From: Streptomyces hayashii
GTDB taxonomy: Bacteria; Actinomycetota; Actinomycetes; Streptomycetales; Streptomycetaceae
DNA: 64,000 nt
NCBI RefSeq assembly: GCF_024539815.1
Contig: NZ_JAHHIU010000039.1
Span: 62,001-126,000 of the forward strand
Direction: 5' to 3'
Of this stretch, positions 15,704 to 26,100 are shown one piece after another (position 1 is the stretch's first letter; the number at the start of each line of letters is the position of its first letter). Under the pieces are notes generated by a model. The model saw only the letters and a program-made list of their open reading frames with translations, searched no databases and was not told the origin of the DNA. A program made the position numbers and the translations under genes.

Positions 15704-18385
15704 ATGCCCGAAACCCCCGAAAACCTCCATGGCGGCGTGCACGGCGACACGGTCATTGATGCCGACCAACTGGTCCGGATCACCTCGCTGCACCGGGGGT
15801 TTCTCTACCAGCACCTGTACGCGGCCGCCTGCCTGCTGCGCTTCAAGACGGCAGGCATGCACCGGCTGCTGGTGGAACGCGACGAGGACCTCGAAGCCGT
15901 CCTGCCCGGACGCTACTTGTACTTGCAGGTCAAGACCCGCAGTCGGCCCCTGCAGTGGGGAGACGTCAGCGGCGCGGTCGACGGCTTCGCAGCGGTGCGG
16001 GCCCGTCACACCGAGGGCAAGCGCCCAGGACAGCCGCAGCTGGTCATCGTGACCAACGTGCCGCCCGGCCCGCAGCTGGCCGCGAAGACGGCAGCGGCCG
16101 ACTGGCCCGGCGACGTCACTGTCTTGACCCCGCAGGCTGCTGCGCCGCAGGAGTGGCTTCCGCCGGCCTGGAGCGATCTCGAGGAGGGCATTGCCTGGTG
16201 CACCCGCGAAGCCGCGCAGATCCCCTTCTCCTCGCTGGCGCCGCTCACCCTCGTGTGGAAACTCGCCGCCCGCGTCGTCTATGCCTGCACCGGGCACGGC
16301 GATCAGGCCTTCACCGCCGACACCGTCGAGGACCTGCACGAGCAGTTCGTGAAGGAGCTGCAGTTCTTCCCGGTCCTCACCCACGACTACCTGCCTCAGG
16401 CCGACGAGCCCGCCCTGCTGACCGACGACCGGGTGCGCCTGATCACCGGCTTCTCCGGAGCGGGGAAGACCGCTTGGGCCGCCCACGCCGCCCAGCACTG
16501 CCCCGAGCCCCTCACCTACTTCGACACCGCCGCGCTCTCCGCCGAAGCCGTCGCCAGCGGCCTCGCCCGCGAACTGGCCGCCCGGCACCTGAATGCCGAG
16601 CAGCGCGCCGGACTGCCGCATGCCTCCGGCCTCGACCTCCTGCGCGCCGTCCACCAGCACCTGACCAGCACACCGGTGGCCGTGGTCCTCGACAACGTCC
16701 ACCGACTCAGTGCCGCCGAGCTGAGGCAGATCACCCAAGCGCTGCCCACCGCCCGCCTCGTCCTGTTGGGCCAGCCGTGCCCCGACCAGACCACCCTCAC
16801 CGCGCACCTGGGCATCACCGGCGAGTCCCTCAACGGCTGGAACGCCGACCGGGTGGCCCAAGTCCTCGCCGACGCTGGGGCCGCCGCCGATGCGGCCACC
16901 GTCACCCACCTCATGACCCTCACCGGCGGGCTTCCCCTCTACGTCCGCAACGCCGCCCTGCTGGCCCAGAACCACTACACCCACGACACGGCCCGCATGT
17001 GCCAGGCGCTCACCGACCGCCAGCACACCGCTCCCACCGCTCAGGACCTCATCCTCGAAGAGACCTTCGAGGGCCTGGCCCCGCAGGCCCAGACCACCGC
17101 TTCACTGCTGGCGCTGGCCGAGATCCCGCTAACCGAGGACGAGCTCAGCCGTCTCGCCCAGGACGCCGACCTCGGCCCGAGAGACTGCGCGCGAGGCTTG
17201 CGTACCCTGGCCGGCCTCGGCATCCTCCAGCGCACCGGAGACGGCCTGATCACCCTCCACGACGCCACCCGCGCTCTCGCCGCCGACTACACCCCCCACC
17301 ACCCCGAGACGCAACGCCAGCTCGACCTCACCCTCAGCGGCATCCTCCACAACTCCCTGACCAGCGACAGCTCCTCGCCGGGGCGCCTGGCCCGCTGGGC
17401 ACGCCTGCTGGCCCGCACCGAGCAGACCGACCAGCTGCTGCGGCTCGCCAGCCACGACTACTTCTTCGACCAGCCCTTCGCCGCCGACCTTAAGCCAACC
17501 CTGCACGCCGTGGCCGCCGGCCACGCCGCCCGGCCCATCGACCGCTTCGACGCCCTCAACGCCCTGGCCACCCTGGCGCTCGACGCCGACGACAAAGCGG
17601 CCCACAGACAGCTCACCGCCGAACTCGCAGCTCTCGCCGACGCCCACCAGGAACAGTGGGGCATCAGGGAGACAGTGGTCCTGGCGGGCCATCAGATGCA
17701 CCAGCACGCCTACGACCGCGACGTCCCAGCACTGAACGCCACCTACCTCGCGGCCCGCACCACTCTGCCGAAGAACAGCACCGCCCGGCGCATCCTGCGC
17801 TACAACCAGGCCCAATGCCTCTACCAGGTCGGACGCTACACACAGGCCGACACCATCGCTCTCGACCTGGCCGAAACCTACATGGCGCACCTGGGGCTCG
17901 ACCCCGGCGAGATCGTCGGTGCAACCGTTGAGGAGGTGGCCGTCCACCTGGAGGCCGACGCCGACCTGGACGACTGCAAGCGCCTAGCCGATTGCCTGTC
18001 CCTGTCCGCGTGGTGCAAACGTAATCTCAACCAACCGTTCGTCCTGGCCGCCGTACACGCCATGAAGTTTTACCAACTGGCCCAGGCATGGCGGCACTTC
18101 GTCCTCCTCGGACAAGACGTCGCTGACGACCTCGTCGAACTCGGCGACGTGCAGCAGGCCATGAACATCCTCGACGGTGCCCTGCTGCCCGCAGCCCAGC
18201 ACCAAGGACCAGCCGACCTCGTCATCGCGGTCCGCGCCCAGCGTGCCGTCGTCCTCGCGCACACCGGCGACTTCACCACAGCGCGCACCGAGATCGAAAA
18301 CCTGCTCCACTACAACCTGCCGCACCACCAGACGCAGGAGATCAACAATCAGAAGAACCTGATCGAACACCTGGCACACGGATGA
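15704..18385 (+). CDS. STAND NTPase with N-terminal Cap4/DUF4297-like nuclease and TPR-like C-terminus
   Basis: An 893-aa protein. Residues about 29-100 match the dsDNA-nuclease domain found in Cap4/DUF4297 effectors: LHRGFLYQHLYAA, LLVERDEDLEAVLPG and YLQVKTRS, giving an E/D...QxK PD-(D/E)XK core. A STAND/NACHT-like ATPase follows, with Walker A GFSGAGKT (249-256), Walker B VAVVLDNVHRL (325-335) and a winged-helix-like region. From about 560 on the protein is all-helical and TPR-like, the usual sensor part. This effector-NTPase-sensor order is that of Avs and other nucleotide-binding anti-phage proteins, in which sensing activates DNA cleavage. ATG 15704 has only a weak AGGATGAG upstream. 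It is convergent with the caspase-STAND operon, 168 bp away. Confidence 0.85.
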   Translation: MPETPENLHGGVHGDTVIDADQLVRITSLHRGFLYQHLYAAACLLRFKTAGMHRLLVERDEDLEAVLPGRYLYLQVKTRSRPLQWGDVSGAVDGFAAVRARHTEGKRPGQPQLVIVTNVPPGPQLAAKTAAADWPGDVTVLTPQAAAPQEWLPPAWSDLEEGIAWCTREAAQIPFSSLAPLTLVWKLAARVVYACTGHGDQAFTADTVEDLHEQFVKELQFFPVLTHDYLPQADEPALLTDDRVRLITGFSGAGKTAWAAHAAQHCPEPLTYFDTAALSAEAVASGLARELAARHLNAEQRAGLPHASGLDLLRAVHQHLTSTPVAVVLDNVHRLSAAELRQITQALPTARLVLLGQPCPDQTTLTAHLGITGESLNGWNADRVAQVLADAGAAADAATVTHLMTLTGGLPLYVRNAALLAQNHYTHDTARMCQALTDRQHTAPTAQDLILEETFEGLAPQAQTTASLLALAEIPLTEDELSRLAQDADLGPRDCARGLRTLAGLGILQRTGDGLITLHDATRALAADYTPHHPETQRQLDLTLSGILHNSLTSDSSSPGRLARWARLLARTEQTDQLLRLASHDYFFDQPFAADLKPTLHAVAAGHAARPIDRFDALNALATLALDADDKAAHRQLTAELAALADAHQEQWGIRETVVLAGHQMHQHAYDRDVPALNATYLAARTTLPKNSTARRILRYNQAQCLYQVGRYTQADTIALDLAETYMAHLGLDPGEIVGATVEEVAVHLEADADLDDCKRLADCLSLSAWCKRNLNQPFVLAAVHAMKFYQLAQAWRHFVLLGQDVADDLVELGDVQQAMNILDGALLPAAQHQGPADLVIAVRAQRAVVLAHTGDFTTARTEIENLLHYNLPHHQTQEINNQKNLIEHLAHG

Positions 18386-18553
18386 ACAGCCCACACCGCG
18401 GCGAACTCAACAAGTGCCTGATCCGACCCGGGACACCGCCGCATCAGCCCCTGGCGGCCTGCGCGGTGCGCTGACCCAACTCGCCGGGACACGCGCAGAG
18501 TTGCGGCCCCGGCCGCAGACAGCGGCCAGGGCCCGCCTGGCAGTCTTCCCGGC

Positions 18554-21500
18554 TCAGGCTGGTGGAACGCTGCCGTCCAGAGCGGCGATGCCTGCGGGGC
18601 CGGCGATCCAAAGGCGGTGGCTTTCACCGGCATATCGGTGGGCGAGGCCGGTGACCGGGGCGGCGGTGAGCAGGGTGTGGACGACGTCGCGGGTGTGCGG
18701 ATCCCATAGCTGCACGCCGGTGCCGCCGCCCGTGGCGAGCAGAGGGCGCTGGCCCCGTGCGGTGACGGCGGTCAGCGTGCTGATCGGTGCAGGCGTCTCG
18801 AGAGTGGCATACGCGGACATATTTGCCCACAGGCTGACCTGGTGGCCGCCGGCCACGGCCAGCAGCGGGCCGTGGGAGGCGCGGGGGAGCGAGGTCATGA
18901 GGCGGGCCGAGCCCCGGCCGGGAATATGGCCTTCGGTCAGGAACTCTCCGGAAGCCAGGTCCCAGAAGAGCAGAACGTTGCTGGCGCCGCCGACGATGAC
19001 CTGACCGCGGCGCGCGCCCCGGTCCCAGACATACAGGCTGCCGGGCGGCCATGTCTGTTGCCACCCGGTGGACTGCGAGGACATCTGCCAGATGGGCACT
19101 TGGGGCACGTGCCAGACCAGGTCGCCACCGGAGGTGAACAGGTGCAGGCCCTGAGGGTCGGCAACCACCAGGGCGGGGGTGCCGTCGGGCAGTGCGGCGG
19201 TGCACCACGCCGACCGTGCTGCCAGGGGCACAGTTCCGACGGACTGCTCCTTGCGCACGTCCCAGACGGTGATCTCGGCCTGCGTCATCACGGCCAGCAG
19301 ACTGCCGTCCGCCCGGCGGGGGAACGGCTGAAGAGAGTGCACGGACCCGCCGGGCAGTTTCGACCACAGGAGACCGCTGTCGGCGTCCAACAGGACAGCC
19401 CGTCCTGACCGGACGCCGGCGAGCAGACCGGGCAACCGGCTCTCGGCGAGCACGTGCAGGTTCCGCAGATGGCCGGGAGCGCGCGGCGGCCGACCGCGCT
19501 GGCCGTCACAGGCGGTTGCCGCTGCGCGGGAGGCCGCGGTGAAGGGCGCGGCCAGGCGGATTCCCCCCTCTCCCACTGTGGCCACCGTCCACGACCTGTC
19601 CCTGCCTTGCGGCACGCCGGCAACCGCACGGATACCGTCGTCGGTGACAGTGCCCAGGCGGTAGCCGTCGGCGGGAGACCGGGACAGATCGTGGAGACGG
19701 ATGGTGAGGCCGTCTTTGACACCCAGCACGCGATGGCCGTCAGGTCCGGTGAGGGCGTACAGATCCTCTGCCGACCCGGCCAGACCTGAAAGCCGCTGAC
19801 CGCTGTAGGGGTCCCACACGTACATGCCGTACTTGAACCCGTGCGGTGTCACCAGCACGTCATGCCCGTCGGGGCCGCGCACCGCGGCCAGGGCGCGGCC
19901 GGTGAACTGGTGCGGCAGCGCCAACTGCCGCACGTGCGGGGACTGTGGGTTGCACACCATCACACTGCGTGCCTGCGGGCCGGGGTAGGCCAGCATGGCG
20001 GGCTCACCCGTGCCGTGCACCACCACGAGGTCGGCCGCCCGCGGGGGCGCCACCTCGTGGGGCAGCTTGTGCAGCTGTTCCTCGGCGGGCCGCCACAGCC
20101 AGATGCGGTGGTCCGCCAGGATGGCGATGAGCCACTCCTCATCGCCGTCCTGGAGCACCCGGACCGCTTGCAGCCCGCGCGACGGCGTGCCGTGGAACGC
20201 CTGCACCGAGGCCAGGCAGCGGCCCGAGAGCGGATCCCACACCGCCGCGCTCTCGTACGACGCGGTGGTCAGGAACGTCCGCCCGCCGCGGCCGGCCACC
20301 ACCGCCAGGTCCCGTATCTGCGGGATAGGGATGTGGATCAGCCGTTGGCCCGTGGCGCTGTCCCATACGTCGACGCCCCCACCAGACGCCGCGGCGACCA
20401 TGGCCCGTCGGTCGGCGGTGCCGAACGCGCACAGCCCGCGCACCGATCTCCCCACCGAGGCCAGGACATTCGTTCTCGACCGCCACTGCGACCAGGCCGC
20501 CGTCCACACTGGCCGAAGAGGGGAGAAGTCCGCCTCGGGCAGCGGCAGCGTCCCCTGTGCGTCCGTCAGATCGCTCAGCGCCGCACGCTGGAAGGCGATG
20601 CTCGACAAACGTGAGGCCTCATCGACGGTGGCATCCGTAAACGGCTCGATCAGGGCGGCGGCCACCAGGGTGGGCCGGCCCATGTCGTGCACCGGCAACG
20701 GCAGCCGCAGCCGGGCCCGCACCGTGCCCGACGTCTCCTGCACCAGCACACTGGCCGGTACGTGCTCGTCGTCCAGGACCGCTCCGGCCTCGGCATGGGC
20801 GAGAAGATGCCTCAGCACATACGGGTGGGCCGGCAGCGGGGCTGCCGCCCGTGCCAGACCGGCCAGTTCGAGAGCGATGCCGCGGTGTGTGCGCTGAGCC
20901 CCGTCCAGCCCCAAGAGCCCGGGTACCGGCATGCCGTTCAAAGTGAGAAGGGACGCCGGCTCGTTCAGCAGAGCCTCGGCCACCCGCTGATGGACGGGCC
21001 GGTAGGTGGCCCGGCCGTCCTCCACACCGTGAGCCAGGTAGCCGGCCAGCCGGCTGGCGTGCACGACGCGGATGGCCTCACCGAGACTGGCATCCTGCGA
21101 GGCACCGGGGCCCAGTACCCCGCGCACGGCGGCCGGCCACACCTCCGCCCAGGGCAGACCGCTGCCCTGGCCGAACGCCGTGGCCCGCAGTACGGCCAGC
21201 AGCACATCGCTGCGCACCTGATGGTCGTGCGCCACGTGCTGGATGTCCGCACGCAGCAGCGCGGCCGTGCCGGACTCCAGCCGTGACTGCCACGCCTGAT
21301 CACCGAGGTCCTGGACCCGCGCAGCGTTCCGCAACTGTGCGGCAGCCAGTCGGGCATCCAGGAACGACGGCCACACCGCCGATGCGACCAGCCGTGCGGT
21401 CCCATCGGCGGCAGCCGGATCCTCCCGGTAGGGGCTGTGCTCCCCACCCATCAGCAGGGCACGGGCATAGACGGCGATGTCCTCGGTGCTGTCCGGCTGA

Positions 21501-23017
21501 TCCGTGCGCAGCAGCCGGCATGCCACCGGCTGCTGGCCGGTGGTGTCCTCCAGCGCTGCCTGCAGGCCGGTCAGCAGCCGGTCCGCCCGATCATCACGCA
21601 GCCGGCGCACATCGTCCGCGCGGACGGAGAAAGAACTGCGCAGTCCCAGCAGCAGCCGCACGGTCGTAGTCCCGTCCGCTCCCCGTTGCCGGGCCAGCGG
21701 TACCACGACGTCGCTGATGCACGCCAGCGGCTCACTCGCCTCGTCCAAGCCGTCGACGACCACTGTTACCGGCCGCCCCAGCATCGCCGACCGCTTGCCC
21801 ACCAGCCTCATCAGTACCTGCAGCGGAGGACTGTCACCCCAGGACCCCGCGTGGCCAAGCGCCTGCAGCAGATCCTCGATCAGACCCAGCGAGGTCTTCG
21901 CGCGCGCCAGGACCGCCGCATCCACCGCCCCCGCGCTCGGGCGCATCCCCTCGGGCACCCGCCCGAGCGCGTCCCGGAAATCGGGCAGATCCAAGAACAC
22001 CGGATCGCTGAGAGTGACCAGCCGGGCCAGCAGTGCGGACTTGCCCGAGCCCGCCGCCCCGGTGACCGCCAGCACACCCGAACCCTCGCGCACGAAGCCG
22101 ACCAGCTCGCGCATCAGCTCACCGCGGCCGCTGAAATACCATCCGGCATCGTCATCTCCCGCCCGTCCCGAAGCGCGAGATACCCAGTACTGCAGCGACT
22201 CGCGGGACAGCGACACCTCCCGCCGCGCCGTACCTACCACCGGATCCACCGGCCGGTATCCCGGGTTGGGCAGACACGCGCTCAACACCGGTTTACGCGA
22301 GCGGGGCCACACCCAGACCGGTTCGATCAGCTCCGGGTGCTCCTCTCCCACTTCGGCGAGCAGCCGCTCCCACTCGGCCAGCGACAGATGCGAGTTGACA
22401 TATCCCGAAGCCTCGTCCGCCGCCCTCTCCAACCCCAGCGCGATCAGCTTCGTGAACTCACCCACATACGGCTGCTCGTGCACATCACCGCTGGTGATCA
22501 CCGCGAGGGTGGGCAGCTTGCGGCGGGCGGCCGTCAAGTCATTGACCAGCGCGGCGACTTCTGCGCCGAGCGCGCCGGCGAAGCACGAGTCCACCAGCAC
22601 CAGTACGTGCTCGGCCTCGCTGTCCAAGACTGCCCCGATCAGCTCCCGCGTCGGGAATGCCGTCCCCACCAGACGACGCGGGTCGGTTGAGGCAAACGTC
22701 AGGTAGTGGTGGTTGACTGCGCTCGTCACTCCGTGCCCGGTGATGTAGACCACCAGCGCCTCGTCGTCCGCGGCCGCGGCCAGGTTCTCCTCCAGCAGGA
22801 ACCGGCGCAGATCCCGTGCCTGCTCTAGCTTCACCGGCCGCGAGACCTTGAACCGGTCCGCATCCGGCAGATCTGGGCCGGCCAGCCAGTCCGTCACTAC
22901 CGACACCTGAGCGGCCACGGCCCGGGCGAAGTCCTCGTCGTCGTCCCCGTAGTCGTCCACACTGACCACGACAAGCTGCCGTGCCGCCGTCACCGGCCCG
23001 CTCACCCGTACCCTCAC
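18554..23017 (-). CDS. Caspase-like protease fused to STAND ATPase and WD40-type propeller (copy A)
   Basis: A 1487-aa protein with GTG start at 23017 (a second GTG at 23008 is possible). Residues 14-150 are a caspase/metacaspase (C14-like) domain with catalytic His95 in YITGHG and Cys145 in VLVDSCFAG. A P-loop ATPase follows: Walker A GAAGSGKS (320-327) and Walker B VTVVVDGLDEA (417-427). From about 890 to the end there are repeated blades ending in V-W-D or similar (GVDVWDSATGQRL, YVWDPYSGQRLSG, VQLWDPHTRDVVHT), a WD40-like beta-propeller. The architecture is that of bacterial protease-bearing STAND/NACHT defence proteins; sensing by the propeller would switch on the protease. It is 115 bp downstream of its paralogue, in the same direction. 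The protein substrate is unknown. Confidence 0.88.
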   Translation of the reverse strand: MRVRVSGPVTAARQLVVVSVDDYGDDDEDFARAVAAQVSVVTDWLAGPDLPDADRFKVSRPVKLEQARDLRRFLLEENLAAAADDEALVVYITGHGVTSAVNHHYLTFASTDPRRLVGTAFPTRELIGAVLDSEAEHVLVLVDSCFAGALGAEVAALVNDLTAARRKLPTLAVITSGDVHEQPYVGEFTKLIALGLERAADEASGYVNSHLSLAEWERLLAEVGEEHPELIEPVWVWPRSRKPVLSACLPNPGYRPVDPVVGTARREVSLSRESLQYWVSRASGRAGDDDAGWYFSGRGELMRELVGFVREGSGVLAVTGAAGSGKSALLARLVTLSDPVFLDLPDFRDALGRVPEGMRPSAGAVDAAVLARAKTSLGLIEDLLQALGHAGSWGDSPPLQVLMRLVGKRSAMLGRPVTVVVDGLDEASEPLACISDVVVPLARQRGADGTTTVRLLLGLRSSFSVRADDVRRLRDDRADRLLTGLQAALEDTTGQQPVACRLLRTDQPDSTEDIAVYARALLMGGEHSPYREDPAAADGTARLVASAVWPSFLDARLAAAQLRNAARVQDLGDQAWQSRLESGTAALLRADIQHVAHDHQVRSDVLLAVLRATAFGQGSGLPWAEVWPAAVRGVLGPGASQDASLGEAIRVVHASRLAGYLAHGVEDGRATYRPVHQRVAEALLNEPASLLTLNGMPVPGLLGLDGAQRTHRGIALELAGLARAAAPLPAHPYVLRHLLAHAEAGAVLDDEHVPASVLVQETSGTVRARLRLPLPVHDMGRPTLVAAALIEPFTDATVDEASRLSSIAFQRAALSDLTDAQGTLPLPEADFSPLRPVWTAAWSQWRSRTNVLASVGRSVRGLCAFGTADRRAMVAAASGGGVDVWDSATGQRLIHIPIPQIRDLAVVAGRGGRTFLTTASYESAAVWDPLSGRCLASVQAFHGTPSRGLQAVRVLQDGDEEWLIAILADHRIWLWRPAEEQLHKLPHEVAPPRAADLVVVHGTGEPAMLAYPGPQARSVMVCNPQSPHVRQLALPHQFTGRALAAVRGPDGHDVLVTPHGFKYGMYVWDPYSGQRLSGLAGSAEDLYALTGPDGHRVLGVKDGLTIRLHDLSRSPADGYRLGTVTDDGIRAVAGVPQGRDRSWTVATVGEGGIRLAAPFTAASRAAATACDGQRGRPPRAPGHLRNLHVLAESRLPGLLAGVRSGRAVLLDADSGLLWSKLPGGSVHSLQPFPRRADGSLLAVMTQAEITVWDVRKEQSVGTVPLAARSAWCTAALPDGTPALVVADPQGLHLFTSGGDLVWHVPQVPIWQMSSQSTGWQQTWPPGSLYVWDRGARRGQVIVGGASNVLLFWDLASGEFLTEGHIPGRGSARLMTSLPRASHGPLLAVAGGHQVSLWANMSAYATLETPAPISTLTAVTARGQRPLLATGGGTGVQLWDPHTRDVVHTLLTAAPVTGLAHRYAGESHRLWIAGPAGIAALDGSVPPA

Positions 23018-23132
23018 TCCATCCGCTCCGGCTGACTTTAGCGACCGGGCACCGACGAAACCTGCTGATCTGCAGTCACCGATCTCTCGGGCATCGGTAC
23101 CCGCCGTCCGTCCGAGATCGTTAATGCCTTCC

Positions 23133-26100
23133 TCACGGCGACTCTGTCTGCGGCGGCCAGCTCAGGGTGGCGAGCCCCGCCGGCCCGCCGATGTGCACGT
23201 GCTGCGTGCGGCCGCTGGTGTGCACGATGTTGGTGACGGGTGCCGCGGTGAGCAGGGAATGCACGAGGCGCCCGGTAAGGGGGTCCCACAGCCGCATGCC
23301 GGTGCCGTTTCCGGCTGCCAGCAGCCAGGCTCCGGCAGGCTGGGGGAGCGGGGTCGTCACCGTGGTGTACGGGGTTTCGATCCGGTTGATCGGGTTCCAG
23401 CCTCGGGGATCCCAGAACGCGATCTCGTGGGGCGTGGCGATGGCGATCGCGACACCGCCCTGAGGCAGGGGGATGAGGGAGAGCGCAGTGATCGTGTTGC
23501 GGTAGGGCAGTGTGCTCTCTTCTACGAGTTCGCCACTGGCCACGTCCCACACCAGCAGGCGGGAGCGCACGGTCCCCATCACCAGGCAGCGCTCAGCGGG
23601 GGAGGGAAGCGCCAGCAGTGCGCTGACGCGCTGCCCGCCGCCGGGCAGCCCTGTCACCTCGCCGGAGTTGGCATCCACGATGACCGCTCCGGTGTCGCCG
23701 GCCATCACGACCACAAGTCGGCCATCAGGAAGCCGCACGGCACAGCAGGGGTTCAGCTCGAACGAGCCGCTCACGATCGGCTTGGCAACATCCCGCCCGG
23801 GGCGCCACAGATGAATGCCCTTCCTGTCGCCCACCACTACAGCGGGCTCAGTATCCGAGCCCGGCACTGCTTCCAGGAACGTCACGGGGGAGGGATGCTC
23901 GTAGTAATCGAGGCATTGGCCGGTGGCGGCGTCGAGGATCTCCACCAGGTGGGCCGTGGGAACGGCCAGCCGCTGCGCGCCGTCGGCCGACGCCAGCGCG
24001 GTCATCATGCGCGCTGCCGCCAAGGCCCTCGGTGGCTCGGTCACTTGCGGGAGCCGTCGGGAGGCAGGCATGTTCCGACCGGCCCGGTGCAGCAGGACGC
24101 CCTCGTCGCCGCTCACCGCAAGCTTCCAAGCCTCACCCGGGCCGGGAACGCCGGCGAACATCGCTCGTGGCTGCGCCGGATACGCTCCTACCTGCCGTGG
24201 CTTGGGCCGGGACACATCCCATACCTCGATAGCGTCGTCCGTGACGATGCCCGCCAGGCTGGCACCGCCGCCAGCAGCCAAGGCCACCACACGCTGGCCC
24301 GCAACGGGCAACCGGCCCACCTCTACGCCAGCCCGCACGTCGGTCTCGAAGAGGTCGCCCTGGAAGGGGTCGACCAGCGTTACCGGCTCGCCCCGGCCGC
24401 GCAGCACGGCCAGCAGATCGCCTCCGGACGGCCCCCGTACGGCAGCCACGGACCGCGCCGTGGAAAACGGAAGGTGCAGGGACAGAACCTCGCCGGTCAG
24501 GGGATCGAACAGCACCCACCCGGCACGATGCCGCTTGCACAAGTGATAACCCCGGCCCTGCGGGTCACGGACCCAGGTCAGCCGCTCCGGGAGACGGAGA
24601 TCATCAGGCAGGCGTACCGGGCGGACCACCCCCTCCGACGGCTGCCACACAACCAGCTCGTCCCGCCCGCTGGCCACCACCATCGTCCACCGGGCGGCAC
24701 CATCACGTGCCACCGTCACCAGGCGCACGCTGAACAGCTCCAGGCCCGCCAACTGGCGGCCCGAGAGCGGGTCGAACACCACCGTGCTGCGGGGCCCGGC
24801 CGCCACCAGGAAGGGGCGCCCACTGGTGCCCTTCGCGACGGTCAGGGCATGGGCCACACCACTATCGATCCGGGTGAGCTGCTGACCCGTCGCAACGTCC
24901 CAGATGCCGATGCCGGCACGGGTACTGGCGGCGAGCAACCAGCGGCCGTCCAGCGTCCTCAGCGAGCACAGGGCGTGCACCCGGCCGACCGGGGAAGCCA
25001 CCACATTGGCACGTGCCTGCCAGCGCCCCCACCGCGTATCCAACTCCGCCCCAACGGGGCGGGCGGAAGGAATAGGCGACGCGGGCACCACGGGACTGCC
25101 GTCCCAGTCCGCCGCATCGTTGGCCGCCAGGTGGAAGGCGATGCTGCTGAAGCGGGAGGGGGCATCAACCGCGTCATCCAGGAAAGGCTCGATCAACCCG
25201 GCCGAGGTGAGAACCCTGCGTCGGGTGTCTCCCACCGGCAGTGGCAGACCCAGCCGTCCGCGCAGCGATCCCGAGCTCTCCCAGACGGCCAGCTCCATAG
25301 GCATGATCGAATCGTCCAGCGCGTGGCCCTGTTCGGCGTGTGCCACCGTGTGGCGGCGCACGTAAGGATGCGGTGCCAGGCGGCCGCCCTGCTGCGCCAG
25401 CCGGGCGCACGCCTCGGCGATGGCACGGTGGACCTGCTCCGCGGGCCGCGCATCCTCCATCTCCGCAGCCCACGGTTCGCGAATGCCTGCGAGTGGATCC
25501 ACGGTCAGCGAGCCGGGTTCGGTCTGGAGCACCTCGGCCACCCGCTGGTGGGCCGGCCGGTAGGTGACCCGGCCGTCCTCCTCGCCCACGGCGAGGTAAC
25601 CGATCAGGCGACTGTGCCGCACCGTGCGGATCACCGCGTCGATCTCGTCGGCGGGCGGTGCATCCGGGCCAAGAACCGCCGCAGCCACCGCCGGCCACAC
25701 TTCCGCCCATGGCAACCCGGAGCCCTGAGCGAAAGCGGTGGCCCGCAGCACCGCCAGCAGCAGCCGCAGCTCGATGTCCTGGTCCGCGGCCACCTGCCGC
25801 AGGTCGCTGCCGAGCAGCGCAGTCGTTCCGGCCAGCAGCCGGCCCCGCCAGCGGGGATCTTGCACGTCCTGCCGGTCGGCTGCGGACCTCAACTGGGCGG
25901 CGGCCAGCCGGGCATCGAGGAACGACGGTGTCACCGCCTGCGCGATCACCCCCGCCGCCTCGGCGGCCGCCGAAGCATGGCCGGCATACGGGCTCAACTC
26001 CTGCACCTCCAGCACCATCTGCACGTATGCGGTGATGTCCTCGGAGGTCGGCACACCGTCCGTGCGCAGCAGGGACAGCGGCACGGCGCCCTCGCCCAGC

